DNA of 6,580 nt from Planctomycetota bacterium (GCA_003644325.1 QNCA01000078.1:1-6580), one strand, 5' to 3'; counted from the stretch's first letter, positions 1 to 5,808 are shown. Numbers and translations: made by a program. Notes: a model not told the origin generated them from the sequence alone.

Positions 1-1084
1 CGCGCACGGGAGATGCGTTCCAGGACAGGATAACCTCCCGGCCGTCACTGGTAATGTTCCGTACTTCCAGGTCCGAGACCGGAATGCCGGCCCGTAGTTC
101 TTCCATGGCCTTGCGGACTTTCTCTCTATCCTCCTCTGCGACCGCCCGGCCCGGGGGCTTGCCTATCTCTTCTTCCGGCGGATATCCGAGGATCCTTTCG
201 TATGCCGGATTCAGGTAGGTGGTTCGGCCTTCCGCGTCTGCGATGGCGATAACATCGCTGGAGTTGCTTGCGACCTCGTAGTACTGCTGCGAGGATTCCG
301 CCAGTTTTTCCTTAAGGTTCTGCTGCTCCGTTACATCGCGGAACAGTGCATCAGAGCCGACGATTTCCCCCTCGCGATTTCTCATCGGGCGCTCGCTTAT
401 CTCTAAAGTCGCGTGACGCCCGTCCCGCAGTTTGAACACGGCCTTTTCGCCGTGCACCTCTCCGGTCGCGTCCCGCCGTTCCTTGAACGCCTTCCACGCG
501 TTTTCGTCCGCCCACATATCGGCAAGTTGTATCCCCATGACTTCGGCGGGAGAGTCGAATCCAAGCATCCTTGCGCCGGCGGGGTTGATGAACACCACCC
601 TGTTGTCCGCGCCGAAGCGAACGTAACCCTCGGAGATGTTGTCGAACAGCGTCCGGTATCGCTTTTCCGATTTCTGGAGCGCCTGCTTGAACAGTTCACG
701 CTCGGAGATGTCCTTGAACATGGTCGCTATGCCTTCCGGTTGTTCCGCTCCGAGCGGATGCAGGCGGCTGCAAGCCTGCACATATGCCGGTCGGCCGTCG
801 CGCCTTCGACCGAATATCAGGTATTCCTTTATCTCGCCGGTCTTCTTTATCGTCTCCATGAAAGTATCGAAATCCTCAGGTTTCCAGAACAGGTCGCGGG
901 CGTTCTTGCCTATCAACTCCTTGCAGTTCCCGTAGCCGAAAACCGATGAGCCGGCGTCATTGAGCGAGAGTATGACGCCTTCCATGTCCGTGAGCATCAG
1001 ACCTTCGCTCAAGAAACAGAGCAGTTCATTGTCGTTGAAATGTTCCAGCGGGTTATTTTTTTCTGTCATAGGTTGGTCTTGCAT
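1..1084 (-). CDS. Multi-PAS sensor protein, N-terminal part (C-terminus beyond window)
   Basis: The minus strand stays open from an ATG at 1084 to base 1, giving about 361 residues. I read three consecutive PAS domains at roughly residues 17-128, 139-257 and 260-361. Each has the usual layout: a hydrophobic strand before 'N-P-A' or 'N-D-A', then 'GY/GF..E-IG', a later 'R-DG' turn, and a closing 'DITE/DVTE'-type motif (KDISER at 124-129, RDVTEQ in the second). PAS domains bind ligands or cofactors or mediate dimerisation, and normally feed a histidine kinase, GGDEF or similar output, which here would lie off the left edge. No signal peptide or membrane segment is visible, so a cytoplasmic sensor is likely. 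The start is uncertain: ATG 1084 has only a weak GGA upstream, and an in-frame ATG at 1069 is an alternative. It lies 85 bases after the preceding nagA-type gene in the same direction, so co-transcription is possible. PAS identity is solid; the output type is unknown. Confidence 0.85.
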   Translation of the reverse strand, partial: MQDQPMTEKNNPLEHFNDNELLCFLSEGLMLTDMEGVILSLNDAGSSVFGYGNCKELIGKNARDLFWKPEDFDTFMETIKKTGEIKEYLIFGRRRDGRPAYVQACSRLHPLGAEQPEGIATMFKDISERELFKQALQKSEKRYRTLFDNISEGYVRFGADNRVVFINPAGARMLGFDSPAEVMGIQLADMWADENAWKAFKERRDATGEVHGEKAVFKLRDGRHATLEISERPMRNREGEIVGSDALFRDVTEQQNLKEKLAESSQQYYEVASNSSDVIAIADAEGRTTYLNPAYERILGYPPEEEIGKPPGRAVAEEDREKVRKAMEELRAGIPVSDLEVRNITSDGREVILSWNASPVR

Positions 1085-1169
1085 CGTTTCCGGGTCATGT
1101 GGGAACTCGTCCGGGGGAGGAAATGCGGCACGAGACAAAAGAGATTCAGGCCCGGGCGCCCGCGGCGTA

Positions 1170-2456
1170 TCATCGGCCGTTATCTCCGTTTTGCTGTTCC
1201 TTGCCGGAATCGAGGTTTGGTCGGACGATTTCGGTCACGCCCATCTCGTATACCAGCGCCCCTTCCACAAAGGTATGCGTCACGCGCCGTCTCCCGTCGA
1301 TTATGCATACGTCCGCGTCCTTGCCGGGGGCCAGCGAGCCTTTGTTTTCGAAGATGCCGAGCAATCTTGCCGGGTTCTCGGCGGCCATCTTCAGCGCCGC
1401 GGGCATCCCCAGGCCCGCCTTCTCGGCGATGTTGCGCACTCCGCGTATCATCGTCAGTACGGACCCCGCCAGCCTGCCGTCTATCAGGCGGGGCGCGCGC
1501 CCTGACACTATCACGTACTGCCCGCCCAGCGTGTACTCGCCCTCAGGCATTCCTGCGGCGGATATCGCGTCGGTTATTATTATGCACTTGTCTAATCCCT
1601 TGGCCTTTGCCAGGAATTTTATAATCCATTCGTGAACGTGTATCAGGTCGCAAATTACGTCGCAATATACGCGGTCGTCGTCGATTGCGGCGGCTATCAA
1701 ACCGGGTTCTCTGTGGTGGACCGGGCGCATCGCGTTGAAGGTATGCGACAGGTTCGTCACCCCCCAGTTTATCGCCTGCACCATTTTCTGGTAACTGCAG
1801 TCCGTGTGCCCTGCGGACACGACGATGTTCCTCTTTTTCAACAGCCGTATTGTGCTTTCCGCCCCGGGCAGTTCCGGGGCAATGGTTACTATCTTCGCCG
1901 CGTCGCCGAGTTCCGTGAGGAACAACTGTATCTCGTAGATGTTCGGCAGGAGTATATCCGCTTCCGGCAGCGCGCCCTTATAGTTCGGATTTACGAACGG
2001 CCCCTCGATATGCACGCCCAGTACGCGCGCTCCCGTCAAGGGCAGGTTCATTGCAATCTTCGCCTGGATCGCCGCCCACCTCATGCGCTCCAGCGGGTTG
2101 GTCAAAATCGTAGGGGTGAACCCCGTCGTGCCCTGCGTGGCCTTGAAACGCGCAATAGCCTCTATCGAATCCAGGCCGTCCATGATATCCCTGCCCATTG
2201 CCCCGTGGCAGTGGATGTCTATGAATCCCGGGCAGACCATCAGCCCGGCGCAGTCTATGACCCGTGCATCTCCGTCGGCCTCGAGGTCCGGCCCTATCGC
2301 CGCAATCAACCCATTCTTAATCAGCAGGTCCGACTCGACGAATTCATTCTCGACGAAGACCTTGCCGCCCTTGAGAAGAAAGGCCTTCCCGCCCTTCTCG
2401 TCGGACTGTTCGTCTTTGTCGGAGATTGTCTCTTTCATGTGATTGTTATCGGTCAT
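1170..2456 (-). CDS. nagA: N-acetylglucosamine-6-phosphate deacetylase
   Basis: This is a complete amidohydrolase of about 428 residues, a little longer than the usual 380-400. NagA removes the acetyl group from GlcNAc-6-phosphate to give glucosamine-6-phosphate in amino-sugar and cell-wall recycling, in the cytoplasm. Numbered from ATG 2456, the family motifs are all present and in order: PGFIDIHCHG (metal-site H82 and H84, the HxH type seen in Bacillus NagA), GVHIEGPF (E151), AGHTDCS (H217), NLSHTFNAM (H238), DLIHVH (H273) and IITDAIS (catalytic D296), then LAGS and a C-terminal GKDADVCI that returns to the small beta domain. The start is uncertain. The frame is open to ATG 2498, but residues before the first beta strand (AFLLKGGKVF) are charged and low in similarity to the family. 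ATG 2456 or 2438 gives a more normal length, and none has a strong Shine-Dalgarno. No nagB or PTS gene is visible. The PAS sensor follows on the same strand. Confidence 0.93.
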   Translation of the reverse strand: MTDNNHMKETISDKDEQSDEKGGKAFLLKGGKVFVENEFVESDLLIKNGLIAAIGPDLEADGDARVIDCAGLMVCPGFIDIHCHGAMGRDIMDGLDSIEAIARFKATQGTTGFTPTILTNPLERMRWAAIQAKIAMNLPLTGARVLGVHIEGPFVNPNYKGALPEADILLPNIYEIQLFLTELGDAAKIVTIAPELPGAESTIRLLKKRNIVVSAGHTDCSYQKMVQAINWGVTNLSHTFNAMRPVHHREPGLIAAAIDDDRVYCDVICDLIHVHEWIIKFLAKAKGLDKCIIITDAISAAGMPEGEYTLGGQYVIVSGRAPRLIDGRLAGSVLTMIRGVRNIAEKAGLGMPAALKMAAENPARLLGIFENKGSLAPGKDADVCIIDGRRRVTHTFVEGALVYEMGVTEIVRPNLDSGKEQQNGDNGR

Positions 2457-2625
2457 CAATCTCGTTGCCTGGCCCTTACTTTGCCTTTGTGCGGCCATGT
2501 ATCGGCAGCAGTCGGGAAAAACAAAGACCGAGGAATCGCATTGGGAGCGGCCCCGGCCTTCAAGAACTTCAAATGCTCAGACGCCGACAACTACCAACTC
2601 CCAATTACCGGTTCTGCAAAACCTG

Positions 2626-2653
2626 ATTTTACCCACATTTTGCGTTATTGCAA
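2626..2653 (-). promoter_or_regulatory. Candidate sigma-70-type promoter for nagA
   Basis: Reading the minus strand, TTGCAA (2653-2648) is followed after 16 bases by TAAAAT (2631-2626), which matches the -10 consensus at five of six positions. The region is clearly more AT-rich than the flanking genes. Transcription would begin near 2619, leaving a leader of about 160 bases before ATG 2456. This is seen by eye only, and the -35 match is four of six. Confidence 0.5.
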
Positions 2654-2657
2654 CGCA
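2641..2657. promoter_or_regulatory. Small palindrome overlapping the nagA -35 box
   Basis: TGCGTT and AACGCA form a 6-bp inverted repeat around a five-base centre (ATTGC). It covers the proposed -35 hexamer of the nagA promoter. Its placement would suit an operator for a repressor of amino-sugar genes, but six-base arms arise easily by chance and no regulator gene is adjacent. Confidence 0.25.
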
Positions 2658-2753
2658 CAGATTACATTCTTGGGAATATTTTTCGCGCGGGCGCAATATA
2701 TGGGGCATCCATGAATGAATGTCGGCCACTATTCGCCGCAAGGCTGCCGGAAT

Positions 2754-2840
2754 TTGGGCCGGGCTGCTCACGTTCGCATCGCCCGAGATGAACGACATCT
2801 CGCCCGTGCCGCCCCTGGGAATTGTGACGATTACTTCCGC
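2754..2840 (-). pseudogene. Out-of-frame C-terminal OB-fold of the NfeD-like protein
   Basis: Just after the stop of the membrane protein at 2831-3370, another minus-strand frame reads AEVIVTIPRGGTGEMSF and then SSPAQ. This closely resembles the OB-fold core of NfeD-like proteins, which have the pattern 'G-V-x-x-x-IP-x-GG-x-GE-h' followed by 'x-PAR'. It is therefore the missing end of that protein displaced by a frame change. This frame continues without stop to 2577, but the part after about 2754 shows little family character and becomes AT-rich. No start codon or ribosome binding site supports it as an independent gene. Confidence 0.6.
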
Positions 2841-3370
2841 TTTCGCCGTAGATGACCGCGTTGCTGTTGGAACCTGCGGTCGCGGCCTGAAAAAACCCTG
2901 TTGAACAGGAAGAATGTCCCCAGCCCGAGCACGAAACCGGAAAAGACCGCTATGGGGACGTGAATGAACGGCCTGTCCCCGCCGAAGGCGAGCCGCGCCA
3001 GGTATCCGAATCCGCCGAAACTGGTTACGAATACCGAAACAACCGTGGGGCTGAGCGGCGAGAGATGTACCCCGGCGCCCATTACACCTGCATCGTGCCC
3101 GCTGACATCGGTGTCGAAATCGCCGTCCGGCCTCGATACGTCAACATCATGACCGCCTGCTCCGGCATCGCGCCCGCCGATGTCTACGTCGCGACCTCCG
3201 ATATCTACGTCGTGGCCCGCCACGTCGATGTCGTGTCCGCCAAGGTCGATATCATGTCCGCCGGCGTCGGCAGCGGAGGATTCGCCGCCGCCGAATACCC
3301 CCCTCATAATCGCAGTGACAAAGACAAAGAGTATGCCGACAAAAAAACATATGAGATATGCAGTAGCCAT
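2831..3370 (-). CDS. NfeD-like membrane protein with Gly-His-Asp repeat, frameshifted 3' end
   Basis: The reading frame of 179 residues starts at ATG 3370 with an excellent AGGAG seven bases upstream (3378-3382), so the start is secure. Residues 4-26 form a membrane helix. Residues 37-78 are a low-complexity His/Asp repeat, and residues 108-130 and 136-157 form two more hydrophobic segments. This order (helix, acidic repeat, helices, then a soluble OB-fold) is that of YuaF/NfeD-like proteins, which usually work with SPFH/flotillin proteins in membrane organisation. No flotillin gene lies in this window. The frame ends with a basic, unfamily-like tail (residues 161-179) after a run of six T, while the expected OB-fold continues in another frame at 2840-2754. 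The gene is therefore either decayed at its 3' end, affected by base-call errors, or uses slippage. Assignment to this family rests on architecture and the OB-fold motif. Confidence 0.72.
   Translation of the reverse strand: MATAYLICFFVGILFVFVTAIMRGVFGGGESSAADAGGHDIDLGGHDIDVAGHDVDIGGRDVDIGGRDAGAGGHDVDVSRPDGDFDTDVSGHDAGVMGAGVHLSPLSPTVVSVFVTSFGGFGYLARLAFGGDRPFIHVPIAVFSGFVLGLGTFFLFNRVFSGRDRRFQQQRGHLRRKRK
3137..3262 (-). repeat. Six tandem 21-base units encoding a Gly-His/Arg-Asp heptad
   Basis: Six successive 21-base units encode GGHDIDL, GGHDIDV, AGHDVDI, GGRDVDI, GGRDAGA and GGHDVDV (residues 37-78 of the NfeD-like protein). Less regular copies continue to about residue 95. Alternating His and Asp at fixed spacing suggests a flexible, possibly metal-binding extracytoplasmic or cytoplasmic loop. 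The units have diverged in sequence while keeping frame and length, so the array was under selection as protein rather than being a recent DNA expansion. Confidence 0.85.
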
Positions 3371-3377
3371 CTCATCA

Positions 3378-3382
3378 CTCCT
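3378..3382 (-). promoter_or_regulatory. Shine-Dalgarno (AGGAG) of the NfeD-like gene
   Basis: AGGAG on the minus strand lies seven bases before ATG 3370. It is one of the strongest ribosome binding sites in the window and fixes the start of this gene. Confidence 0.8.
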
Positions 3383-3475
3383 GGCTTTTGGATGCCAAAA
3401 AATGCAAAGCGGGGGCGATTCACGGTCGGACCGGTCTGCGGCGGAGCGCTGTATTCAGGTTTGGCCCACGCGGAT

Positions 3476-3504
3476 ACGATAGCGCCGCCTGTAGAACAGG
3501 TCAA
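3476..3504 (-). promoter_or_regulatory. Candidate promoter for the NfeD-like gene
   Basis: On the minus strand TTGACC (3504-3499, five of six matches to the -35 consensus) is followed after exactly 17 bases by TATCGT (3481-3476, four of six). An A-rich run sits directly upstream of the -35, as in UP elements. The predicted start near 3469 gives a leader of about 100 bases. Confidence 0.5.
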
Positions 3505-3561
3505 TCTTTTTTTGCTGTTGTCAACGCGCCGCGGAGGGGTCAGACGCTAACCCGGATGTCT

Positions 3562-3577
3562 CACCGCGAAGGCGCGG
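3562..3577 (+). repeat. Single copy of the CACCGC-AAG-CGC dispersed repeat
   Basis: CACCGCGAAGGCGCG here matches, with one difference, the start of the copy at 5502 in the same orientation. An inverted relative sits near 5726-5750. The rest of the intergenic stretch 3383-3653, apart from the promoters listed, shows no gene I can support: the short frames in it have no ribosome binding sites or recognisable motifs. Confidence 0.45.
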
Positions 3578-3653
3578 CCGGCTCGTAGATGGCGGCTGTC
3601 ACCGTGCCGGCAGTGCCCGGGATTCTTACATGCTCCCCCTTCGCTCCGATTGC

Positions 3654-3682
3654 TTGAAGAAATTCGCTGAATGCGGTATAAT
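3654..3682 (+). promoter_or_regulatory. Near-consensus promoter of the sigma-like regulator gene
   Basis: TTGAAG (3654-3659) and a perfect TATAAT (3677-3682) are separated by exactly 17 bases. Transcription should start near 3689, about 33 bases before ATG 3723. This decides the gene start: the upstream in-frame ATGs at 3630 and 3681 lie before or inside the promoter and cannot be on the transcript. Confidence 0.7.
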
Positions 3683-3722
3683 GCGTTACTCAAGAGACGG
3701 CGCCTTTCTTCGGGTAACTCTA

Positions 3723-4160
3723 ATGTCAAATTTCGCGTGCGTAGATTGCAAGACGTGTCCGATTCGCGACAGGTGCAAGACCATTTGCGAAACTATAGAG
3801 AGGCTTTTGCCCAGCATGGAGCAGGGCCGCGTCGATTACGAGGATCTGCCCCGCATCTACGAGGGCAAAATGGTGACAAACCTCATTCTCGACAACGAAG
3901 ACCTTCTGTCGCCCCGGCAGCAGGATATCGTGCGCCTGTATTACCGCGAGAGCATGAAGCAGGTGGACATCGGTAAGGCCCTGGGCATCACGCAACAGGC
4001 CGTGGCGGCTGCGCTTAAGTCTGTTCGCACGAGGTTTATGCGGATGTATCGCAAGCGCAGAACCTTCTATGACGAGACCGAGCGGGGGAAATTCAGCGAG
4101 ATCGAAGAACTGCCCACCGTGCATGTGTCCGGCGTAACCGATGGTTTGGCAAAAACTTAA
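3723..4160 (+). CDS. Cys-rich protein with sigma-70 region 4-like helix-turn-helix
   Basis: The protein has 145 residues. Residues 6-22 carry five cysteines with spacing C-x2-C-x2-C-x5-C-x3-C, which would suit zinc or an iron-sulfur cluster. A helical linker follows (ERLLP at 26-30). Residues 62-105 then match sigma-70 region 4: LSPRQQDIVRLYY, followed by a helix-turn-helix whose second half is GITQQAVAAALKSV. There is no region 2, so it cannot be a normal sigma factor; a transcriptional regulator using a sigma-4-type HTH is the best description. The C-terminal 40 residues are charged and unassigned. I chose ATG 3723 because a strong promoter overlaps the earlier in-frame ATGs, although its Shine-Dalgarno is weak. 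The gene stands alone between its own promoter and a terminator. Similar Cys-plus-HTH proteins occur, to my recollection, in uncultured PVC-type genomes; the function is unknown. Confidence 0.8.
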   Translation: MSNFACVDCKTCPIRDRCKTICETIERLLPSMEQGRVDYEDLPRIYEGKMVTNLILDNEDLLSPRQQDIVRLYYRESMKQVDIGKALGITQQAVAAALKSVRTRFMRMYRKRRTFYDETERGKFSEIEELPTVHVSGVTDGLAKT

Positions 4161-4231
4161 TTCCTGGGAAAACGCCCGAAAAAGATTTTTCGCAAAGAAC
4201 CGAAGACTGCTTGTATTCAGGGCTTATTATG

Positions 4232-4274
4232 AGCGCTTAAGTGGAGGAGAATCGTCCTTTCAGCGCTTTTTTTT
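4232..4274 (+). terminator. Rho-independent terminator after the sigma-like gene
   Basis: AGCGCT (4232-4237) pairs with AGCGCT (4262-4267), and inside it AGGA pairs with TCCT across an internal loop. The stem runs directly into eight T residues (4267-4274). It lies 72 bases after the stop at 4160 and separates this gene from the HEAT-repeat gene. Confidence 0.8.
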
Positions 4275-4295
4275 GTGTTATAAGGTTTTGTATAC

Positions 4296-4319
4296 CCGCC
4301 TGTTACACTCCTGAAGCGC
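4296..4319 (+). repeat. Copy 1 of a 24-bp repeated motif, in the HEAT gene leader
   Basis: CCGCC, one base, GTTACACT, one base, CT, one base, AAGCGC: the same order recurs at 5781-5804 in the same orientation, with 21 of 24 bases identical. It lies between the terminator and the HEAT gene, about 90 bases before ATG 4407. It could be a binding site or part of a dispersed repeat. I see no clear promoter in 4275-4406. Confidence 0.5.
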
Positions 4320-4406
4320 CTTTTTCCTGAAACTTTTTCCCTTCCATGGCGTCTAAGAATACGAAGCGGTTTCGCCAAGTTTTTCGCACATGTCCGGAGA
4401 CCCGAA

Positions 4407-5486
4407 ATGCGTATCCTCGCTGAAATCTTTTTGGCATCTGCCGCGTTCTTTATCTCGTGTGGGTGGGCGCTCGCAGATGAGGCAGATGACAAGGAACCTC
4501 CGATTCTTGCCTTGCGCCTCTCCGCGCAATCGGCGGAATTTGACGAGGAAGAGCCGATATTCCTGACCCTTGAAATCGAGAACGTCAGCGGCAAGACCGT
4601 TCTGATAGCCGACCACGCCGACTTTTTCATGTTCCATCTTCTCCTTCACTACAAGGATGGTTCCTTCTCGCCCTGCATCAGGGAGGGCAAGGAAGAAGGG
4701 AAGGTCGAATTAATGCAGTATCCCGCCGCGGTCCTCTTCCCCGGCGGATACTACGGCGTCAGGATAGACGTGCGCGATTACGTGAAACTCCCGCCCGGCG
4801 AGCATCGTCTGAAGGTGACCTATGTTAACAAGATGGGCGCGGACAGACTCGGCTTCGACGCGTGGAAGGGCGCTGTGGTATCCGACGAAATCACCATAGT
4901 CGTACGCAAAAAGGACCCCGAACCGGCCCGCATACGGAAACTCATCGAGCAGTTGGGACACGACAGTTGGGAGGTTCGTGAGAAGGCCACAAAGGAACTC
5001 ATAGAGATAGGCGAGCCGGCAATCGAGCACCTCGTAGAGGCGATGGAGAAAAGCAACGATGCCGAGGTAGTTTGGCGCGCGAACATCATTCTGCGAGAAC
5101 TCGGCTACGTCAGCGACAAGAAGATCGCCGAAAAGGTCGAGGATATCCTGGAAGGCATCAGGCGAGACAACTGGCTGGTGAAGCAGACCCTCGGCATGGA
5201 GATAGCGCGCCTGGGCCCGCGCGTCATCGGCACTCTGCGCTCCTACCTGAAACATGAAGACTACAGAATCCGCCAGGTGGTCGTTGAACTCCTCGGCCGG
5301 ATACCGGACAAGAAGGTCATATCCATACTGATAGGCGCGCTCGACGACAAGGACGCCTACGTCCGCACCTCCGCCGCGAAGGAATTGCGCCGCATCACCG
5401 GCCGGAAGTTCACCAGTTACGACAAGGACAAATGGGAAGAATGGTGGAAGCGGAACAAAGAGACCTTCGAACTCCCCGAATCCTGA
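4407..5486 (+). CDS. Secreted HEAT-repeat protein with N-terminal Ig-like domain
   Basis: The protein has 359 residues. ATG 4407 has GGAG seven bases upstream (4396-4399). Residues 1-23 form a signal peptide: a charged start, a hydrophobic core, and an ALA-D cleavage site. An all-beta Ig-like region follows at about 30-166, beginning 'EPIFLTLEIEN', in the style of domains that open with 'unequal to or exceeding' extracellular binding modules. From about 173 to 334 there are HEAT/PBS-lyase-type helical repeats, including SWEVREKATKELIEIGEPAI and DAYVRTSAAKELRRITG. The tail has a W-x-x-W-W motif (W343, W346, W347), common at the end of HEAT proteins in Planctomycetota and relatives. HEAT repeats are protein-binding scaffolds; the lyase residues of phycobilin enzymes are not implied. 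The likely location is periplasm or cell surface. No partner gene is evident, and the ligand is unknown. Confidence 0.85.
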   Translation: MRILAEIFLASAAFFISCGWALADEADDKEPPILALRLSAQSAEFDEEEPIFLTLEIENVSGKTVLIADHADFFMFHLLLHYKDGSFSPCIREGKEEGKVELMQYPAAVLFPGGYYGVRIDVRDYVKLPPGEHRLKVTYVNKMGADRLGFDAWKGAVVSDEITIVVRKKDPEPARIRKLIEQLGHDSWEVREKATKELIEIGEPAIEHLVEAMEKSNDAEVVWRANIILRELGYVSDKKIAEKVEDILEGIRRDNWLVKQTLGMEIARLGPRVIGTLRSYLKHEDYRIRQVVVELLGRIPDKKVISILIGALDDKDAYVRTSAAKELRRITGRKFTSYDKDKWEEWWKRNKETFELPES

Positions 5487-5561
5487 ATAATCCGCATATC
5501 CCACCGCAAAGGCGCGAAGGCCGCGAAGAAGATCTCAACGTTCCCGACCGTTAAACATTAT

Positions 5562-5574
5562 GCCGACAGTCGGC
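5562..5574. repeat. Perfect 6-bp palindrome GCCGAC-A-GTCGGC
   Basis: Six-base arms around a single central base lie just outside the long stem at 5579-5661. On RNA it would fold as a five-pair stem with a three-base loop. It is part of the structured intergenic region after the HEAT gene. Confidence 0.5.
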
Positions 5575-5578
5575 TTAG

Positions 5579-5661
5579 AACTCAAGTTGACGGACTTTTC
5601 CTGAGCGATCACCTTACGGTGACAGTCACCGAGGTTGGCAAAAACTCAGTCAACTTGAGTT
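5579..5661. repeat. Perfect 13-bp inverted repeat with nested hairpins
   Basis: AACTCAAGTTGAC (5579-5591) is exactly complementary to GTCAACTTGAGTT (5649-5661). Inside the 57-base loop, TCACC (5609-5613), GGTGA (5618-5622) and a second TCACC (5626-5630) can form two mutually exclusive hairpins. There is no T-run after it, so it is not a standard terminator. It could be a structured RNA, the core of a palindromic mobile element or a cruciform. Confidence 0.8.
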
Positions 5662-5780
5662 GGAAGAAGGCCGAGACGTTGTCGTGTAACTGTATTGATT
5701 AATCTCTTATTATGTTGTTCCCGTTGCGTGCTTTGCGTCTTCGCGGTGAATTTCGTGGTGAGAGATGCAGGTTAAATCCG

Positions 5781-5804
5781 CCGCCGGTTACACTTCTCAA
5801 GCGC
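5781..5804 (+). repeat. Copy 2 of the 24-bp repeated motif
   Basis: It matches 4296-4319 at 21 of 24 bases, same orientation, sharing CCGCC, GTTACACT and AAGCGC in register. It lies just outside the palindromic element and downstream of the oxidoreductase gene, so here it is not in front of a plus-strand gene. Confidence 0.5.
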
Positions 5805-5808
5805 TCCC

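Larger units (their letters stand above)
5502..5750. mobile_element. Possible MITE-like palindromic element bounded by imperfect inverted repeats
   Basis: The segment starts with CACCGCAAAGGCGCG (5502-5516, then AAGGCCGCGAAG) and ends with a related unit in reverse orientation (about 5726-5750, TTTGCGTCTTCGCGGTG). The two ends agree at about 17 of 23 positions when one is reversed. Between them are a perfect 13-bp inverted repeat and nested small hairpins, and no supportable gene. It follows the HEAT gene stop by 15 bases. End units of this kind are, from memory, frequent between genes in environmental bacterial genomes. No target duplication is obvious, so the mobile status is inferred. Confidence 0.4.

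Noticed and set aside
413..949. Long plus-strand open frame opposite the PAS gene (178 codons)
   Set aside because: The minus strand here encodes three clear PAS domains; the plus frame has no family-like motif or ribosome binding site and is an antisense shadow.
2457..2498. 14-residue upstream extension of NagA (ATG 2498)
   Set aside because: No ribosome binding site, and residues unlike the family; a shorter start is more plausible, although it cannot be excluded.
1632..2714. 360-codon plus-strand open frame opposite nagA
   Set aside because: It mirrors the strongly conserved NagA coding strand; its length follows from GC-rich codon use and it shows no motifs of its own.
3137..3262. CRISPR-like spacing of the 21-base units
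   Set aside because: Units are contiguous with no spacers and are in frame inside a protein gene, so this is a coding tandem repeat.
3630..3722. N-terminal extension of 31 residues on the sigma-like protein
   Set aside because: A near-consensus promoter at 3654-3682 overlaps it, and the Cys cluster begins right after ATG 3723, so the extension is unlikely to be translated.
4145..4157. TTGGCAAAAACT shared between 4146-4157 and 5635-5646
   Set aside because: A 12-base match is expected about once or twice by chance in a window of this size, and the contexts differ (gene end versus hairpin loop).
4710..5504. 264-codon minus-strand frame opposite the HEAT gene
   Set aside because: The plus strand has a signal peptide, a Shine-Dalgarno and HEAT repeats; the minus frame is a shadow.
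5560..5604. Short frame from ATG 5560 reading MPTVGLELKLTDFS
   Set aside because: Fourteen codons with no ribosome binding site, lying across palindromes; not a supportable gene.
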